A DNA stretch of 64,000 bases from Rhizobium sp. WYCCWR10014 (GTDB lineage: Bacteria > Pseudomonadota > Alphaproteobacteria > Rhizobiales > Rhizobiaceae): assembly GCF_001657485.1 (NCBI RefSeq), contig NZ_LXFU01000052.1, positions 124,001-188,000 on the forward strand, in the 5' to 3' direction. The notes under the pieces were generated by a model, which worked only from the letters and a program-made list of their open reading frames with translations, had not been told where the DNA came from and did no database searches. The translations under genes were made by a program, and so were the position numbers. Shown here in pieces: positions 45,059-53,828 of the stretch; position 1 is the first letter of the stretch, and each line of letters opens with the position of its first letter.

Positions 45059-46528
45059 GGGCGCGAAGGGCCGAACCGGGTCGAAGATCGCCGTGCCAAA
45101 AATCGGTGAAATGCTGCCCGACAGCTCGACGGTGAATTCCCGTAAACCCCGAGGCCCGTCATTGAGCGCCTCAACCGCCTCGATCAACGAGCCGCTTTGC
45201 ATAAAGCCTGCGGCAAAGCTTTCCGGGGTGGTTCCGAGATATTCCGAAAGCAGGCGATTGCGCAGATCCACGATCGCGCGGCGGTGCTCACCATTACTGG
45301 CCTCGACAAGCATGTCGCATTCGCAATCCAGCCCTTCCGAGCGATTGTTGAGGTTGGAGGAGCCAATGCGAACCAGCTCGTCATCGGCTATGATCAGTTT
45401 GGAATGGACGAGCACCTCCACCTCGCCGCTCTCTTTCGCGACTGGCCCGGGCGCGATTGGCCCGGGCACGACGGCATAATAGACGCGCAGGCGGTCCGCA
45501 CGATCGGCGCGTTTCAGGCGGCGGATGACCCGGTCGCGATTGCCACCCATGACAATCCTTTCGATCAGCCCATGAGAGCTGCGCGTGCAGATGATGACGA
45601 CTTCAGGCCCGTCTTCCTCCTGCAGCCGCGCGGCAATGGCGTCGGCGACGCGGAAGGAGGCGAGATATTGCGCCTCGATGTAAAGCTGCCGCCGTGCCCG
45701 GGCGATGACGTCCAATGTCATGACGATGCCGTCGCTGATGCCGGGGCGAAGTGCGGTCGAGGGCTCCGTCAGCGCGAAGCTGACCGCGGTCTCCCTCATG
45801 GAAACGGCGAGGTCGTCCGGCCAGGCAAAGCGGACATCTTCGGCCAGCGGCAGGTGGTTTTCACCGGTGGTGCTTTCCCAGCGCCGCCTGACGATATCGC
45901 CGATCAACCTGGCAGCGTCGCCGGTGACCATTGCCTGAACGTCGTGCAGCGGATCATAGGAAACGCCTTTGGGGTCACGTCGCAATTTATCCTTGGCGCG
46001 GTGGAGCCAGGTGTCCCACCGGCGCGACGTCAGGTCTATGCCGCCGATGAAGGCGACGGCGTCGTCGATGCAGACGAGTTTCTGATGGTGGCAGCCGCGC
46101 AATGTCGGCTGAAGCTCGAAGCGTAGGTCGATCCGCGCGTTTCTGGGAAAGCCTTTCTTCTGCAGCATCTGCAGGGACTTGCCAGAATAAACGGGGCCGA
46201 GCGCCCAGATGAGGATGCGTATTTCGAGCTCCGGATTTGCCGCTGCCAGGGCATGCAACAGGTCGGCCAGCGTTTCGTCGGACTTATCGGGTTCCAACCG
46301 GATGTTCGGATTGAAATCCCACCCGACGATCCAGATGGTGCGCCTCGCCTGCCGAAACGCACGCGCCAGCTCGGCGAAATAGCTGTTGCCGTTGATCAGG
46401 AAGGCCGCCTTGGCAGCGCTTCCTTCCAGGCACAAGGCGCTGCCCTCCTGTTTTTGGCGGTCGCCCGGCCGTTTTGATTTTGTCTGCGACAAGCTCGGGT
46501 TATTGAAGATGCTTTCGAATGTCGTCAT
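45005..46528 (-). CDS. Phospholipase D-family protein, cardiolipin-synthase-like
   Basis: 507 residues. Two HKD motifs: H148-x-K150 (HHQKLVCIDDAVAFIGG) and H375-x-K377 (HSKLIIADDELVRIGSSNLNNRSEG). The order and spacing fit cardiolipin synthases or related phosphatidyltransferases; transmembrane helices at the N terminus are absent, as in ClsB. The start at 46528 is supported by an EcfG-type promoter whose predicted start site lies at about 46550, downstream of the alternative ATG at 46555. It forms a phospholipid-related locus with the YbhN-like and YbhP-like genes. Confidence 0.88.
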   Translation of the reverse strand: MTTFESIFNNPSLSQTKSKRPGDRQKQEGSALCLEGSAAKAAFLINGNSYFAELARAFRQARRTIWIVGWDFNPNIRLEPDKSDETLADLLHALAAANPELEIRILIWALGPVYSGKSLQMLQKKGFPRNARIDLRFELQPTLRGCHHQKLVCIDDAVAFIGGIDLTSRRWDTWLHRAKDKLRRDPKGVSYDPLHDVQAMVTGDAARLIGDIVRRRWESTTGENHLPLAEDVRFAWPDDLAVSMRETAVSFALTEPSTALRPGISDGIVMTLDVIARARRQLYIEAQYLASFRVADAIAARLQEEDGPEVVIICTRSSHGLIERIVMGGNRDRVIRRLKRADRADRLRVYYAVVPGPIAPGPVAKESGEVEVLVHSKLIIADDELVRIGSSNLNNRSEGLDCECDMLVEASNGEHRRAIVDLRNRLLSEYLGTTPESFAAGFMQSGSLIEAVEALNDGPRGLREFTVELSGSISPIFGTAIFDPVRPFAPLDRLGFGALVRLLIRPA

Positions 46529-46556
46529 GATTGCCTCGGCCTCTAACTGGAGCACA

Positions 46557-46581
46557 AACGCCCGGAATTTGCCTGGGTTCC
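46557..46581 (-). promoter_or_regulatory. Candidate EcfG-type promoter for the cardiolipin-synthase-like gene
   Basis: On the minus strand GGAAC (46581-46577), 16-base spacer, CGTT (46560-46557), an exact consensus match. The predicted transcript begins about 20 bases ahead of the ATG at 46528. Confidence 0.65.
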
Positions 46582-46643
46582 CCGATGGGGTCGGCCAGTG
46601 GCGCGCTACGGGCCGCCCGCGATGCAGAATGCAAGGAAACGAG

Positions 46644-47888
46644 ATGTCACAACGAGCAGGCAGCGCCGATCTACCCCTTCACGGGGGGCGCGTGCCGCAT
46701 TGGCTCGGCGACCGGATGACGCGGCTTGGAACGCTGATCACCGAGGCGATCGTCCATCACTATGGCCGCGATGAATTCCTGCGCAGGCTCGCGCATCCGT
46801 TCTGGTTCCAGTCCTTCGGCTCGGTCATGGGCATGGACTGGCATTCTTCCGGTATCACCACCAGCGTTCTCGGCGCGCTGAAGCGCGGGCTGAAGCCGCG
46901 CGCCGGCGAGCTCGGCCTGCATGTCTGCGGCGGTCGTGGTGCGCATTCGCGTAAGACGCCGCAGGAGCTCGTCTCGATCGGCGAGCGTGTCGGTCTCGAC
47001 GGGGAGGGGCTCGCGACCACGAGCCGTCTCATCGCCAAGGTCGACAGCGCCGCCCTTCAGGACGGTTTCGACCTTTATCTGCACGGGTTCATCGTCGCCG
47101 ATGACGGCCATTGGGTGGTTGTGCAGCAAGGCATGAACGGCGACAAGCGTCAGGCCCGGCGGTATCACTGGCTGTCCGAAGGGCTGGAGAGCTTCGTCGA
47201 CTCGCCGCATGCGGCAATCGAGGGGAGGAGCCAGGGCGAGATCGTCAATCTTGCCGACAGGCGCGCCGAACGCTCGCGGCGCGGTCAGCTCGATCTGCTG
47301 GCGACCCTCGGTCCCGACAGAATCATCCGCGAAGCCGCCGCACTGCTGCGTGCCGAAGCGCCGGCGCCCGAACCGGCCGCACAGCCGATGCTGCCGCACC
47401 TGATCATGCCTTCCCATCACGATGTCCGCGAGAGCGACGTCAACATGCGGCGCCTGCACGGAAATCTGGCTGCCGCCGCCGACCGCGGGCCAACGGATTT
47501 CGAAGAGTTGCTGCTCGTTCCCGGCGTCGGCGCCCGTACGGTGAACGCTCTGGCGATGGTGGCGGAAGTCGTGCACGGCGCGCCCTGCCGTTTTTCCGAT
47601 CCGGCGCGCTTCTCGATCGCCCATGGCGGCAAGGACCGCCATCCTTTTCCGGTCCCGCTCAAGGTCTATGACGAGACGATCGCCGTAATGAAATCGGCGG
47701 TGCAGAAGGGCAGGCTCGGACGCGAGGAGGAGTTGCAGGCGCTCAAGCGCCTGGACGATCAGTCCAGGCAGATGGAACGCTATGTGACAGGTCCGGACCT
47801 CAAGGAAATCATTGCCGGCGAATTTCGCCAATCCGCAGATTTCGGCGGCCGCAGCATCTTCGGCTGGGAGGGGCCGCCCGCGGAGTAG
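46644..47888 (+). CDS. DUF763 domain protein
   Basis: 414 residues. The N-terminal domain (ADLPLHGGRVPHWLGDRMTRLG, HPFWFQSFGSVMGMDWHSSG) and the helix-hairpin-helix-like ELLLVPGVGARTVNALAMVAEVVHG match DUF763, a family widespread in archaea and some bacteria with presumed nucleic-acid function. ATG at 46644 has AAGGAAA upstream; a much earlier in-frame ATG (46386) overlaps the cardiolipin-synthase-like gene and is rejected. It is divergent from that gene. Confidence 0.85.
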   Translation: MSQRAGSADLPLHGGRVPHWLGDRMTRLGTLITEAIVHHYGRDEFLRRLAHPFWFQSFGSVMGMDWHSSGITTSVLGALKRGLKPRAGELGLHVCGGRGAHSRKTPQELVSIGERVGLDGEGLATTSRLIAKVDSAALQDGFDLYLHGFIVADDGHWVVVQQGMNGDKRQARRYHWLSEGLESFVDSPHAAIEGRSQGEIVNLADRRAERSRRGQLDLLATLGPDRIIREAAALLRAEAPAPEPAAQPMLPHLIMPSHHDVRESDVNMRRLHGNLAAAADRGPTDFEELLLVPGVGARTVNALAMVAEVVHGAPCRFSDPARFSIAHGGKDRHPFPVPLKVYDETIAVMKSAVQKGRLGREEELQALKRLDDQSRQMERYVTGPDLKEIIAGEFRQSADFGGRSIFGWEGPPAE

Positions 47889-47909
47889 GCACCCTTTTAT
47901 ACCACCAGC

Positions 47910-48359
47910 TTAACTCGTTGTGCCAGGCAGGGCGACCTCGCCGTTTTCCTCACCATCCCAATACCGGATGGAGGACGCTGAAACCTTGATAAGAACGATC
48001 CCAGGAGTGTCCACTCCTTCAGGAAACCACCGCTGGAGATCGGGGATCCAATGTTCCTCGAGTGCCGCCTTGTCCCGTACCAGCGACGCGACGCCCTCGA
48101 CAGCAATGAAAATCCCCGGCTTGCCGAGGAGGCTGGGAGGCGCCGTGAACGTCAGCAGGACGGTGTCGATGCCTTCGATCTCCGTGATTTTCCTGCTGTC
48201 TTCATAGGAGAAGAACCAGGAATCCCCGTCATATTCGACGTCGCCGTTACTGCTCATCGGTCGGGCCGAGATGCGGCCGGACCCGGCGTTCGTCGACAGC
48301 ATGCAGAAATCGATCTTCTTCAGTTGCGAGGATAGGTCTTCGAGGGTCATGGACGCCAT
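47910..48359 (-). CDS. Pyridoxamine-5'-phosphate-oxidase-fold protein (general-stress type)
   Basis: 149 residues with a split-barrel flavin-binding fold: MTLEDLSSQLKKIDFCMLSTNAG, ISARPMSSNGDVEYDGDSWFFSYEDSRK and RYWDGEENGEVALPG. It resembles the general stress protein 26-like group. It is more likely a flavin reductase or binder than true PdxH. A near-match stress promoter (GGAAC at 48415-48411, N16, CGCT) lies upstream. Confidence 0.8.
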   Translation of the reverse strand: MASMTLEDLSSQLKKIDFCMLSTNAGSGRISARPMSSNGDVEYDGDSWFFSYEDSRKITEIEGIDTVLLTFTAPPSLLGKPGIFIAVEGVASLVRDKAALEEHWIPDLQRWFPEGVDTPGIVLIKVSASSIRYWDGEENGEVALPGTTS

Positions 48360-48559
48360 TGCAATCTCCCAGGTTTGAATGCTCGGAAGTAGCGTGCAAG
48401 CGTCCAGATTGTTCCGTGGAAAGTCCACGACTAAGTCTCGATCCGTTTGAGATTAAGCTTCCATCCGAGCGGTGCCTCGAGGGTGAGCATGGTGAAGACA
48501 GGAAGGTTCCACTGGTTGCAACGTCCTGTGTGAAGCTAAAGATACGCGGCGCTGTAGCT

Positions 48560-49477
48560 TCAATGGCCGTCGGGCGGGACGGCTTCGACTGGAACCGTCT
48601 CTTTCAGGTTCTTCCGGTGGAAGATGAAGAGCCCCGCAACGACGATGATTGCGGCACCGACGATGATCTGCGTATCGGGAATATCATTGAAGAAGAGGTA
48701 GCCGAGGACGATCGCCCAGAGCAGAAGCGTATATTGCAGCGGGGCTAGCAGCGATGCCGGCGCGAGCTTCAGCGAGCGCGTGATGAGCAGATGTGCGCAG
48801 GAGGCGACGATGCCGAGCAGCAGCATGCCGGACCAATCAATGAGCGTTGCCGGCTGCCAGTGGCCGACGCTTAAAACGATGCCGGTGACGAGCGCCGCGA
48901 TCGTCTGCCAGGTCACGAGCGTCGTGTCGCTGGTCGAGCGCAGATAGCGGCTCATCACCAGCGACAGCGCAAAGGCAAGGCTGCCGGCAAGACCGAAGAG
49001 CGATGGAAGCGACAGCATCGCCGTGGATGGACGCAACGCGATGACGACGCCGGCAAAGCCGATCAGAACGGCGAGCCACCGGCGCCAACCGATCTTTTCT
49101 CCGAGAAAGAAATGCGAAAGCGCCGCAATATAGATCGGTCCGGCCATATAGAAGGTCATGACATCTGCCAGCGGCAGATAGGCGACGGCAGCGTAGAACA
49201 GGGCGACATCGACAGTCGCCATGAAAACACGGATGAATTGCAGGCCCTTCTGCTCGACGCGGAATAAGGCCATCGGCCCTTGCCGGAGGATCATGGGTCC
49301 GAGCACGATGAAAGCGCCGACCGAGCGGATCACCAGCACCTGGCCGACGGCAAAGCTCGCGACCAGCCACTTGCCCATTGCATCGTTCAGCGCAAAGAGC
49401 AGATCGCCGAGCAGCATCAGCACGACGCCGGTTATGATCAGGTTTCCGGCATCGGCTACGCCAGTCTTGGTCTTCAT
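48560..49477 (-). CDS. EamA/DMT-family transporter
   Basis: 305 residues with about ten transmembrane helices in two EamA repeats (NLIITGVVLMLLGDLLFALNDAMGKW; GLAGSLAFALSLVMSRYL). DMT transporters usually export metabolites or amino acids. The ATG at 49477 has GAGG 9 bases upstream; a start at 49486 lacks a ribosome site. Confidence 0.9.
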   Translation of the reverse strand: MKTKTGVADAGNLIITGVVLMLLGDLLFALNDAMGKWLVASFAVGQVLVIRSVGAFIVLGPMILRQGPMALFRVEQKGLQFIRVFMATVDVALFYAAVAYLPLADVMTFYMAGPIYIAALSHFFLGEKIGWRRWLAVLIGFAGVVIALRPSTAMLSLPSLFGLAGSLAFALSLVMSRYLRSTSDTTLVTWQTIAALVTGIVLSVGHWQPATLIDWSGMLLLGIVASCAHLLITRSLKLAPASLLAPLQYTLLLWAIVLGYLFFNDIPDTQIIVGAAIIVVAGLFIFHRKNLKETVPVEAVPPDGH

Positions 49478-49737
49478 CTCTCGCATCCTCGCAAAACGGC
49501 CGCGCATGCGCGGCCGAGTGCGGCTTCTGCCTTAACAATGCGGATGTCAATGGTCAGTTTGAAGCGCTTGCACCCGAATTTGCCATGGGGTTGGCGAGCG
49601 ACCGTCCTCATTCACCTCTACCGACAGCTACCTCTCTGATCGGGGCGGCCGGGTGACGTAACGTCGTGGAGCCAGCGAATAAATCGCCGTCTTTGGGATA
49701 GAGCCCACTGGTGCCCGCTCACCCCATCAAGTCAGGC

Positions 49738-50454
49738 TCACCAAGGTAGTGTGCGCTTGTCATTGATGAAGGCGCCCGTCTGACCGTCGTTTGCGACGGC
49801 AAGCTGAACGATGATCTCAGCTGCCTGCTCGACCGTCCGATAACCTGTGTTGCCGTTGAAATCGGTCTTTGTGTATCCGGGATCCGCGCTGTTGACCCTG
49901 ATGCCGAACGACGCGAGGGCCTTGGAAAACGATACGGTCACCGCGTTGAGGGCCGTTTTCGAGCTGTTGTAGCCCAGGCTGTTCACACCATAGAATTCGC
50001 TCTCCGGATCTGTCAGGGCGCCAAGCGAACCGAGCTCGCTGCTGACGTTGACGACATTGGCGGAACTCGCGGCCTTGAGCAGAGGCAGGAAAGCTTGCGT
50101 AATTCGGATCGGCCCGAACACGTTGATCTCGTAGACCCGACGGATGTCGTCCACCGTCTGATCCGCCGGATCGACGAATGCTCCGGGTATGCCCGCATTG
50201 TTGACCAGTGCGTCGAGTTTACCGTCTTCCTGCCTGACACGATCTGCGGCCGCCTTCACACTTGCGTCGTCCTCGACGGCGATTTCAAGGAAACGCACAT
50301 CGTAACCTTGGGCCCGCAAAGTTTGCGCCGCACTCTCACCGCGCCCCGCATCGCGGGCGCCGAGCCAAACCCGATAACCCATTTCCCCGAGCCGTCGAGC
50401 GGTTTCAAAGCCGATGCTCTTGTTGGCGCCGGTGATCAATACATTCTTTGACAT
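49738..50454 (-). CDS. Short-chain dehydrogenase/reductase
   Basis: 238 residues. The NAD(P) motif is TGANKSIG (residues 8-15), NNAG follows, the catalytic Ser lies in NVVNVSSELGS and Tyr-Lys appears as YNSSKTALN. Substrate unknown. It is divergent from the AraC-type regulator gene across about 130 bases, a common regulator-target pair. Confidence 0.92.
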   Translation of the reverse strand: MSKNVLITGANKSIGFETARRLGEMGYRVWLGARDAGRGESAAQTLRAQGYDVRFLEIAVEDDASVKAAADRVRQEDGKLDALVNNAGIPGAFVDPADQTVDDIRRVYEINVFGPIRITQAFLPLLKAASSANVVNVSSELGSLGALTDPESEFYGVNSLGYNSSKTALNAVTVSFSKALASFGIRVNSADPGYTKTDFNGNTGYRTVEQAAEIIVQLAVANDGQTGAFINDKRTLPW

Positions 50455-50587
50455 GGTGGTTCTCCATTCTGGTTGCCTGCCCAATATGAGGGGGCGACCT
50501 TCCGGCCGCGTGCCAAATTCTATTGAACTCTTGCCTAATCCTGCCGAAGGCCTTGCGCGCGTTGGAGGCGGGTGCAATTTAGCAGGT

Positions 50588-51526
50588 ATGGAAAATGTAA
50601 GCGAAGAACTAAGGTCCCTGATCGAGAGGCACTCGCGTGGCGGCAGCACGACGACCACCATTCCACGCGTCGGTTTGCTGAGAGCAGAACGCACGACTGA
50701 GCCGACGGCAGGCATGACGGAGCTTGTCATATGCTTGGTGCTGCAGGGCGCCAAGGCAATCACTTGCGGCGAGAACATATTGCACTATGGAGCGGGCAGC
50801 TACTTCGTCGCCTCGGTCGAGGTTCCCGTCTTTGGCAGAATATCCGAGGCGAGCCGCCAGAAACCATTTCTCGGCGTCGGGTTCAGTTTTGACGCCCGTT
50901 ACATCGCCGACCTTCTGATCGAGATGCCTGACGTGCACGATCCGGAATTCTTGTGTGGCCTCGGCGTGAGCCCGAGCGATCCGCAGCTCGAAGAAGCGTT
51001 TCTGCGGATGATGCGACTTCTTGACAGGCCAAACGAAATTTCCGTCATGGCACCAATGATCGAGCGGGAAATCCTGTTCCGGCTGTTGCAGGGACCGCAG
51101 GGAGCGAAGCTGCGGCAGATCGCACAGATCGACGGCCGACAGTCGCAGGTCAGGCGGGCGCTCGCCTGGATTCGCGAAAACTTCACTGAATCCTTCAAAG
51201 TCGAAGACCTGGCGCGGATGACGGGAATGAGTGCTTCGGTGTTCCATCGCCACTTCAAGGCGGCAACGACGATGACGCCCATCCAGTATCAGAAGCGGTT
51301 CCGGCTCCACGAGGCACGCCGTCTGTTGCTCGAGACTCCAGGCGACGCCACCCGTGTCGCTTTCGCCGTCGGCTATGAAAGCGCGTCCCAATTCAGCCGG
51401 GAATACGGGCGGCTGTTCGGACTTCCGCCCGCCCGCGACGCAAGCCGGCTTCGCGCGAAGACCATTGTGCCCATGACGTCGGACGCATCCGATGATGCAA
51501 TGACCAGTTTCGAACGCGCAAGTTAG
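50588..51526 (+). CDS. AraC-family transcriptional regulator
   Basis: 312 residues. The C-terminal two helix-turn-helix units are marked by NFTESFKVEDLARMTGMSASVFHRHFK and AVGYESASQFSREYGRLFG. The N-terminal 180 residues form a cupin-type sensor. It likely controls the divergent SDR gene. ATG at 50588 is chosen; the upstream extension overlaps the SDR gene's leader. Confidence 0.92.
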   Translation: MENVSEELRSLIERHSRGGSTTTTIPRVGLLRAERTTEPTAGMTELVICLVLQGAKAITCGENILHYGAGSYFVASVEVPVFGRISEASRQKPFLGVGFSFDARYIADLLIEMPDVHDPEFLCGLGVSPSDPQLEEAFLRMMRLLDRPNEISVMAPMIEREILFRLLQGPQGAKLRQIAQIDGRQSQVRRALAWIRENFTESFKVEDLARMTGMSASVFHRHFKAATTMTPIQYQKRFRLHEARRLLLETPGDATRVAFAVGYESASQFSREYGRLFGLPPARDASRLRAKTIVPMTSDASDDAMTSFERAS

Positions 51527-51679
51527 CGAGGCTCGTGACAATATTGTTTCAGGATTTGGTTGGCACGTTGACCGGTGTGTGCAGGAAACCCCGGCCTTTT
51601 CGGCCGCGGCCCGTAGGCGCTTGTCTCTGGTCCATAAGGCCGCTCGCTCAGCAACGACCCCACCGGCGCGGTGGATTGG

Positions 51680-52603
51680 CTAAAGCGCCCAATCATCCCA
51701 ATTCTGGACTTCGGCCGCTTTATCCTCGCGACAAATCGTTTCCAGCGCCAATGAGGCACGGCTGGAGTGCCTTTGTTTATGCCGCAGGATTGCAAATTGC
51801 CGGGACGGCAGAGAAAAGCGCACCTTCACCAGCAGACCTTGCGTCAAGAGCGGCGCTGCCACGGCACCTGAGACGACCGTTGCGCAGAGGCCCTCTCTTG
51901 CTGCCGATATGACCGCCTCGTTCGACGGCAGCTCAAGCGCGACAGCCAGATCTCCGGGAACTATGCCGAGATTGGAAATCGCCGCCTCGAAAGCCGACCG
52001 GGTTCCTGACCCCCTTTCCCGCATGACCCATTTCGTGCCTGAAACCAGCTCCGTCGGTGCAATCGGTTTGCCACGCGCCCAGGGATGGCGCGGACCGACG
52101 ACGACAAGGAGTTCGTCCTCGGCAAGCGGCTGAACATGCAGCGCCGGCTCATCAACGCTGCCTTCGACGAAGCCGACTTCGGCCAATCCATCGAGAACCG
52201 CTTTTGCCGCCGTGGTCGTGTTGCCAATCATCAGCCTCAAGTCGATGCCCGGGTATCGGATCTTGAAACGCATCAGCATCGCCGGTAGCCAATAGCTTGC
52301 GATCGTCTGGCTTGCAAAAACGACCAGTTCACCCTTTTGCAAGCCGCCGAGATCGGACAAGACGAGCGCTGCCGCCTTGGCGCGCGCCAGCGTCGCTCTA
52401 GCCTCCCCCAGAAACACCCGCCCTTCATATGTCAGCTCTATGCGGCGTCCGACGCGATGGAAAAGTTCGACGCCATAGGAGGTCTCGAGATTGCGGATCG
52501 CCGAGCTGACGGCCGATGGCGTCAGCCCGATCGCGAAGGCGGCGTTGGTCAGGTGCTCACGTTCGGCAACCGCGACAAAAATGGAAAGCTGTTCAAATGT
52601 CAT
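51680..52603 (-). CDS. LysR-family transcriptional regulator
   Basis: 307 residues. The N-terminal winged helix (MTFEQLSIFVAVAEREHLTNAAFAIGLTPSAVSSAIRNLE) and a substrate-binding domain are standard. It is divergent from a YeiH-like gene, the arrangement known for YeiE/YeiH pairs in other bacteria, so it is probably its regulator. It may respond to sulfite/sulfonate or a related anion. Confidence 0.93.
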   Translation of the reverse strand: MTFEQLSIFVAVAEREHLTNAAFAIGLTPSAVSSAIRNLETSYGVELFHRVGRRIELTYEGRVFLGEARATLARAKAAALVLSDLGGLQKGELVVFASQTIASYWLPAMLMRFKIRYPGIDLRLMIGNTTTAAKAVLDGLAEVGFVEGSVDEPALHVQPLAEDELLVVVGPRHPWARGKPIAPTELVSGTKWVMRERGSGTRSAFEAAISNLGIVPGDLAVALELPSNEAVISAAREGLCATVVSGAVAAPLLTQGLLVKVRFSLPSRQFAILRHKQRHSSRASLALETICREDKAAEVQNWDDWAL

Positions 52604-52608
52604 GATTC

Positions 52609-52620
52609 AATCGTTCGATT
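52609..52620. promoter_or_regulatory. Possible LysR operator between the LysR and YeiH-like genes
   Basis: The inverted repeat AATCG-TT-CGATT lies in the shared intergenic region, 6 bases upstream of the LysR start. A T-N11-A-type LysR motif could be built around it, and TATACT at about 52639 could be a -10. Evidence is weak. Confidence 0.3.
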
Positions 52621-52703
52621 TTACCGAATGAACCATGCTATACTATTCAATGGAAGTCGACAATTGAGTGTGGGAGATTACAGTCCTCCGCAAGGTCTTG
52701 CCG

Positions 52704-53729
52704 ATGATTGTTTCCGCCTCACGTTCCCTGTCGCTTCCTGCCATCCTGCCGGGGCTTGTCCTGTGTGCGGCAGTCACGCTCTCTGCCTATCTCGTTGAGC
52801 AGCTGCAGATGATGGTTTTCGGCTCGCATTGGATTGAGAGCCTCGTGCTCGCCATTCTGATCGGCGTTGCCGTGCGCTCCTCGATCTGCCTGCCGCAGAC
52901 GTTCATTCCCGGCATCCAGTTCGCCGCCAAGACGCTGCTGGAGATTGCGGTCGTGTTGCTCGGCGCCTCGCTCAGCACGGCTGCCATCAGGCAGGCCGGA
53001 CTGCCGCTTGTCGGCGGAATTGCCGTTCTGGTTGCTCTGTCTTTGACCGGCAGCTTTGTTATCGGGCGGCTCCTTGGGCTGTCAGCCAGCCTGGCGACCT
53101 TGGTCGCTTGCGGCAATTCGATCTGCGGCAATTCGGCGATTGCCGCCGCAGCGCCGGTGATCGGCGCCAAACCGGACGATATTGCGGCCTCGATAGCCTT
53201 TACCGCGCTCCTCGGCATCGGTGCCGTGCTGACGTTGCCGCTACTTCATCTGCTCTTGGGGCTGAGCGCGTTACAATATGGCGTTTTCGCGGGATTGACC
53301 GCCTATGCCGTCCCGCAGGTCCTGGCGGCCACGGCCTCTGCGGGAGCCGTCAGCACCCAGGTAGGCACGCTCGTCAAACTGATCCGCGTGATGATGCTCG
53401 GACCCGTCATCCTCGTGCTCGGCGCAGTTCATGGCCGCCGCCCTGGCGGCTCAGCAGTCAATCTCCGCCATGTTCTCCCATGGTTCATCCTCGGTTTTGG
53501 CGCGATGGCGACGCTTCGTTCCCTCGACGCGATCCCGGCGCCGCTGCTGCCGGGGATGGCGGCAGTCTCCGCCGCCTTCACCGTCACCGCCATGGCCGCT
53601 TTGGGCCTCTCCGTCGATGTCAGATCCGTCGCCCATACCGGCGGTCGGGTCCTCGCGGCGGCGGCGCTGTCGCTATTGGCGCTGGCGGCTCTTGGGCTTT
53701 GCCTGATCGGGCTGCTGAATATCGCCTGA
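52704..53729 (+). CDS. YeiH-family putative sulfate/sulfite exporter (UPF0324)
   Basis: 341 residues with about ten transmembrane helices. Family motifs are AAKTLLEIAVVLLGASLS, LVACGNSICGNSAIAAAAPVIGAK and YAVPQVLAATASAGAVS. Its divergent LysR partner supports a regulated exporter. The start at 52704 is preferred (AAGG 7 bases upstream); a GTG at 52668 would add 12 residues. Confidence 0.88.
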   Translation: MIVSASRSLSLPAILPGLVLCAAVTLSAYLVEQLQMMVFGSHWIESLVLAILIGVAVRSSICLPQTFIPGIQFAAKTLLEIAVVLLGASLSTAAIRQAGLPLVGGIAVLVALSLTGSFVIGRLLGLSASLATLVACGNSICGNSAIAAAAPVIGAKPDDIAASIAFTALLGIGAVLTLPLLHLLLGLSALQYGVFAGLTAYAVPQVLAATASAGAVSTQVGTLVKLIRVMMLGPVILVLGAVHGRRPGGSAVNLRHVLPWFILGFGAMATLRSLDAIPAPLLPGMAAVSAAFTVTAMAALGLSVDVRSVAHTGGRVLAAAALSLLALAALGLCLIGLLNIA

Positions 53730-53793
53730 TCGAAGGTAATATGCCCAAAATACTTGCAAAGATTCCAGTTGCCTTCCAAACGATCGACGGCTA

Positions 53794-53809
53794 GCCTGTA
53801 TATACAGGC
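53794..53809. promoter_or_regulatory. HutC-type operator palindrome ahead of the catabolic operon
   Basis: A perfect 16-bp palindrome (GCCTGTATATACAGGC) contains the TGTA-N2-TACA core known for HutC-family regulators. It lies 19 bases before the CoA-transferase ATG, and the HutC-type gene is the fourth gene of the same operon, so autoregulation is likely. Confidence 0.8.
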
Positions 53810-53828
53810 CGGGGAAGCAAAGATCGTC

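Noticed and set aside
46386..46643. Longer N terminus for the DUF763 protein
   Set aside because: It overlaps the divergent cardiolipin-synthase-like gene and its promoter and has no family match.
48394..48415. GGAAC-N16-CGCT upstream of the PNPOx-like gene as a stress promoter
   Set aside because: The -10 has a mismatch in an important T; mentioned in the gene entry but not called.
51575..51610. Short GGCC-rich hairpin between the AraC and LysR genes as a terminator
   Set aside because: The stem is only five base pairs and no T-run follows.
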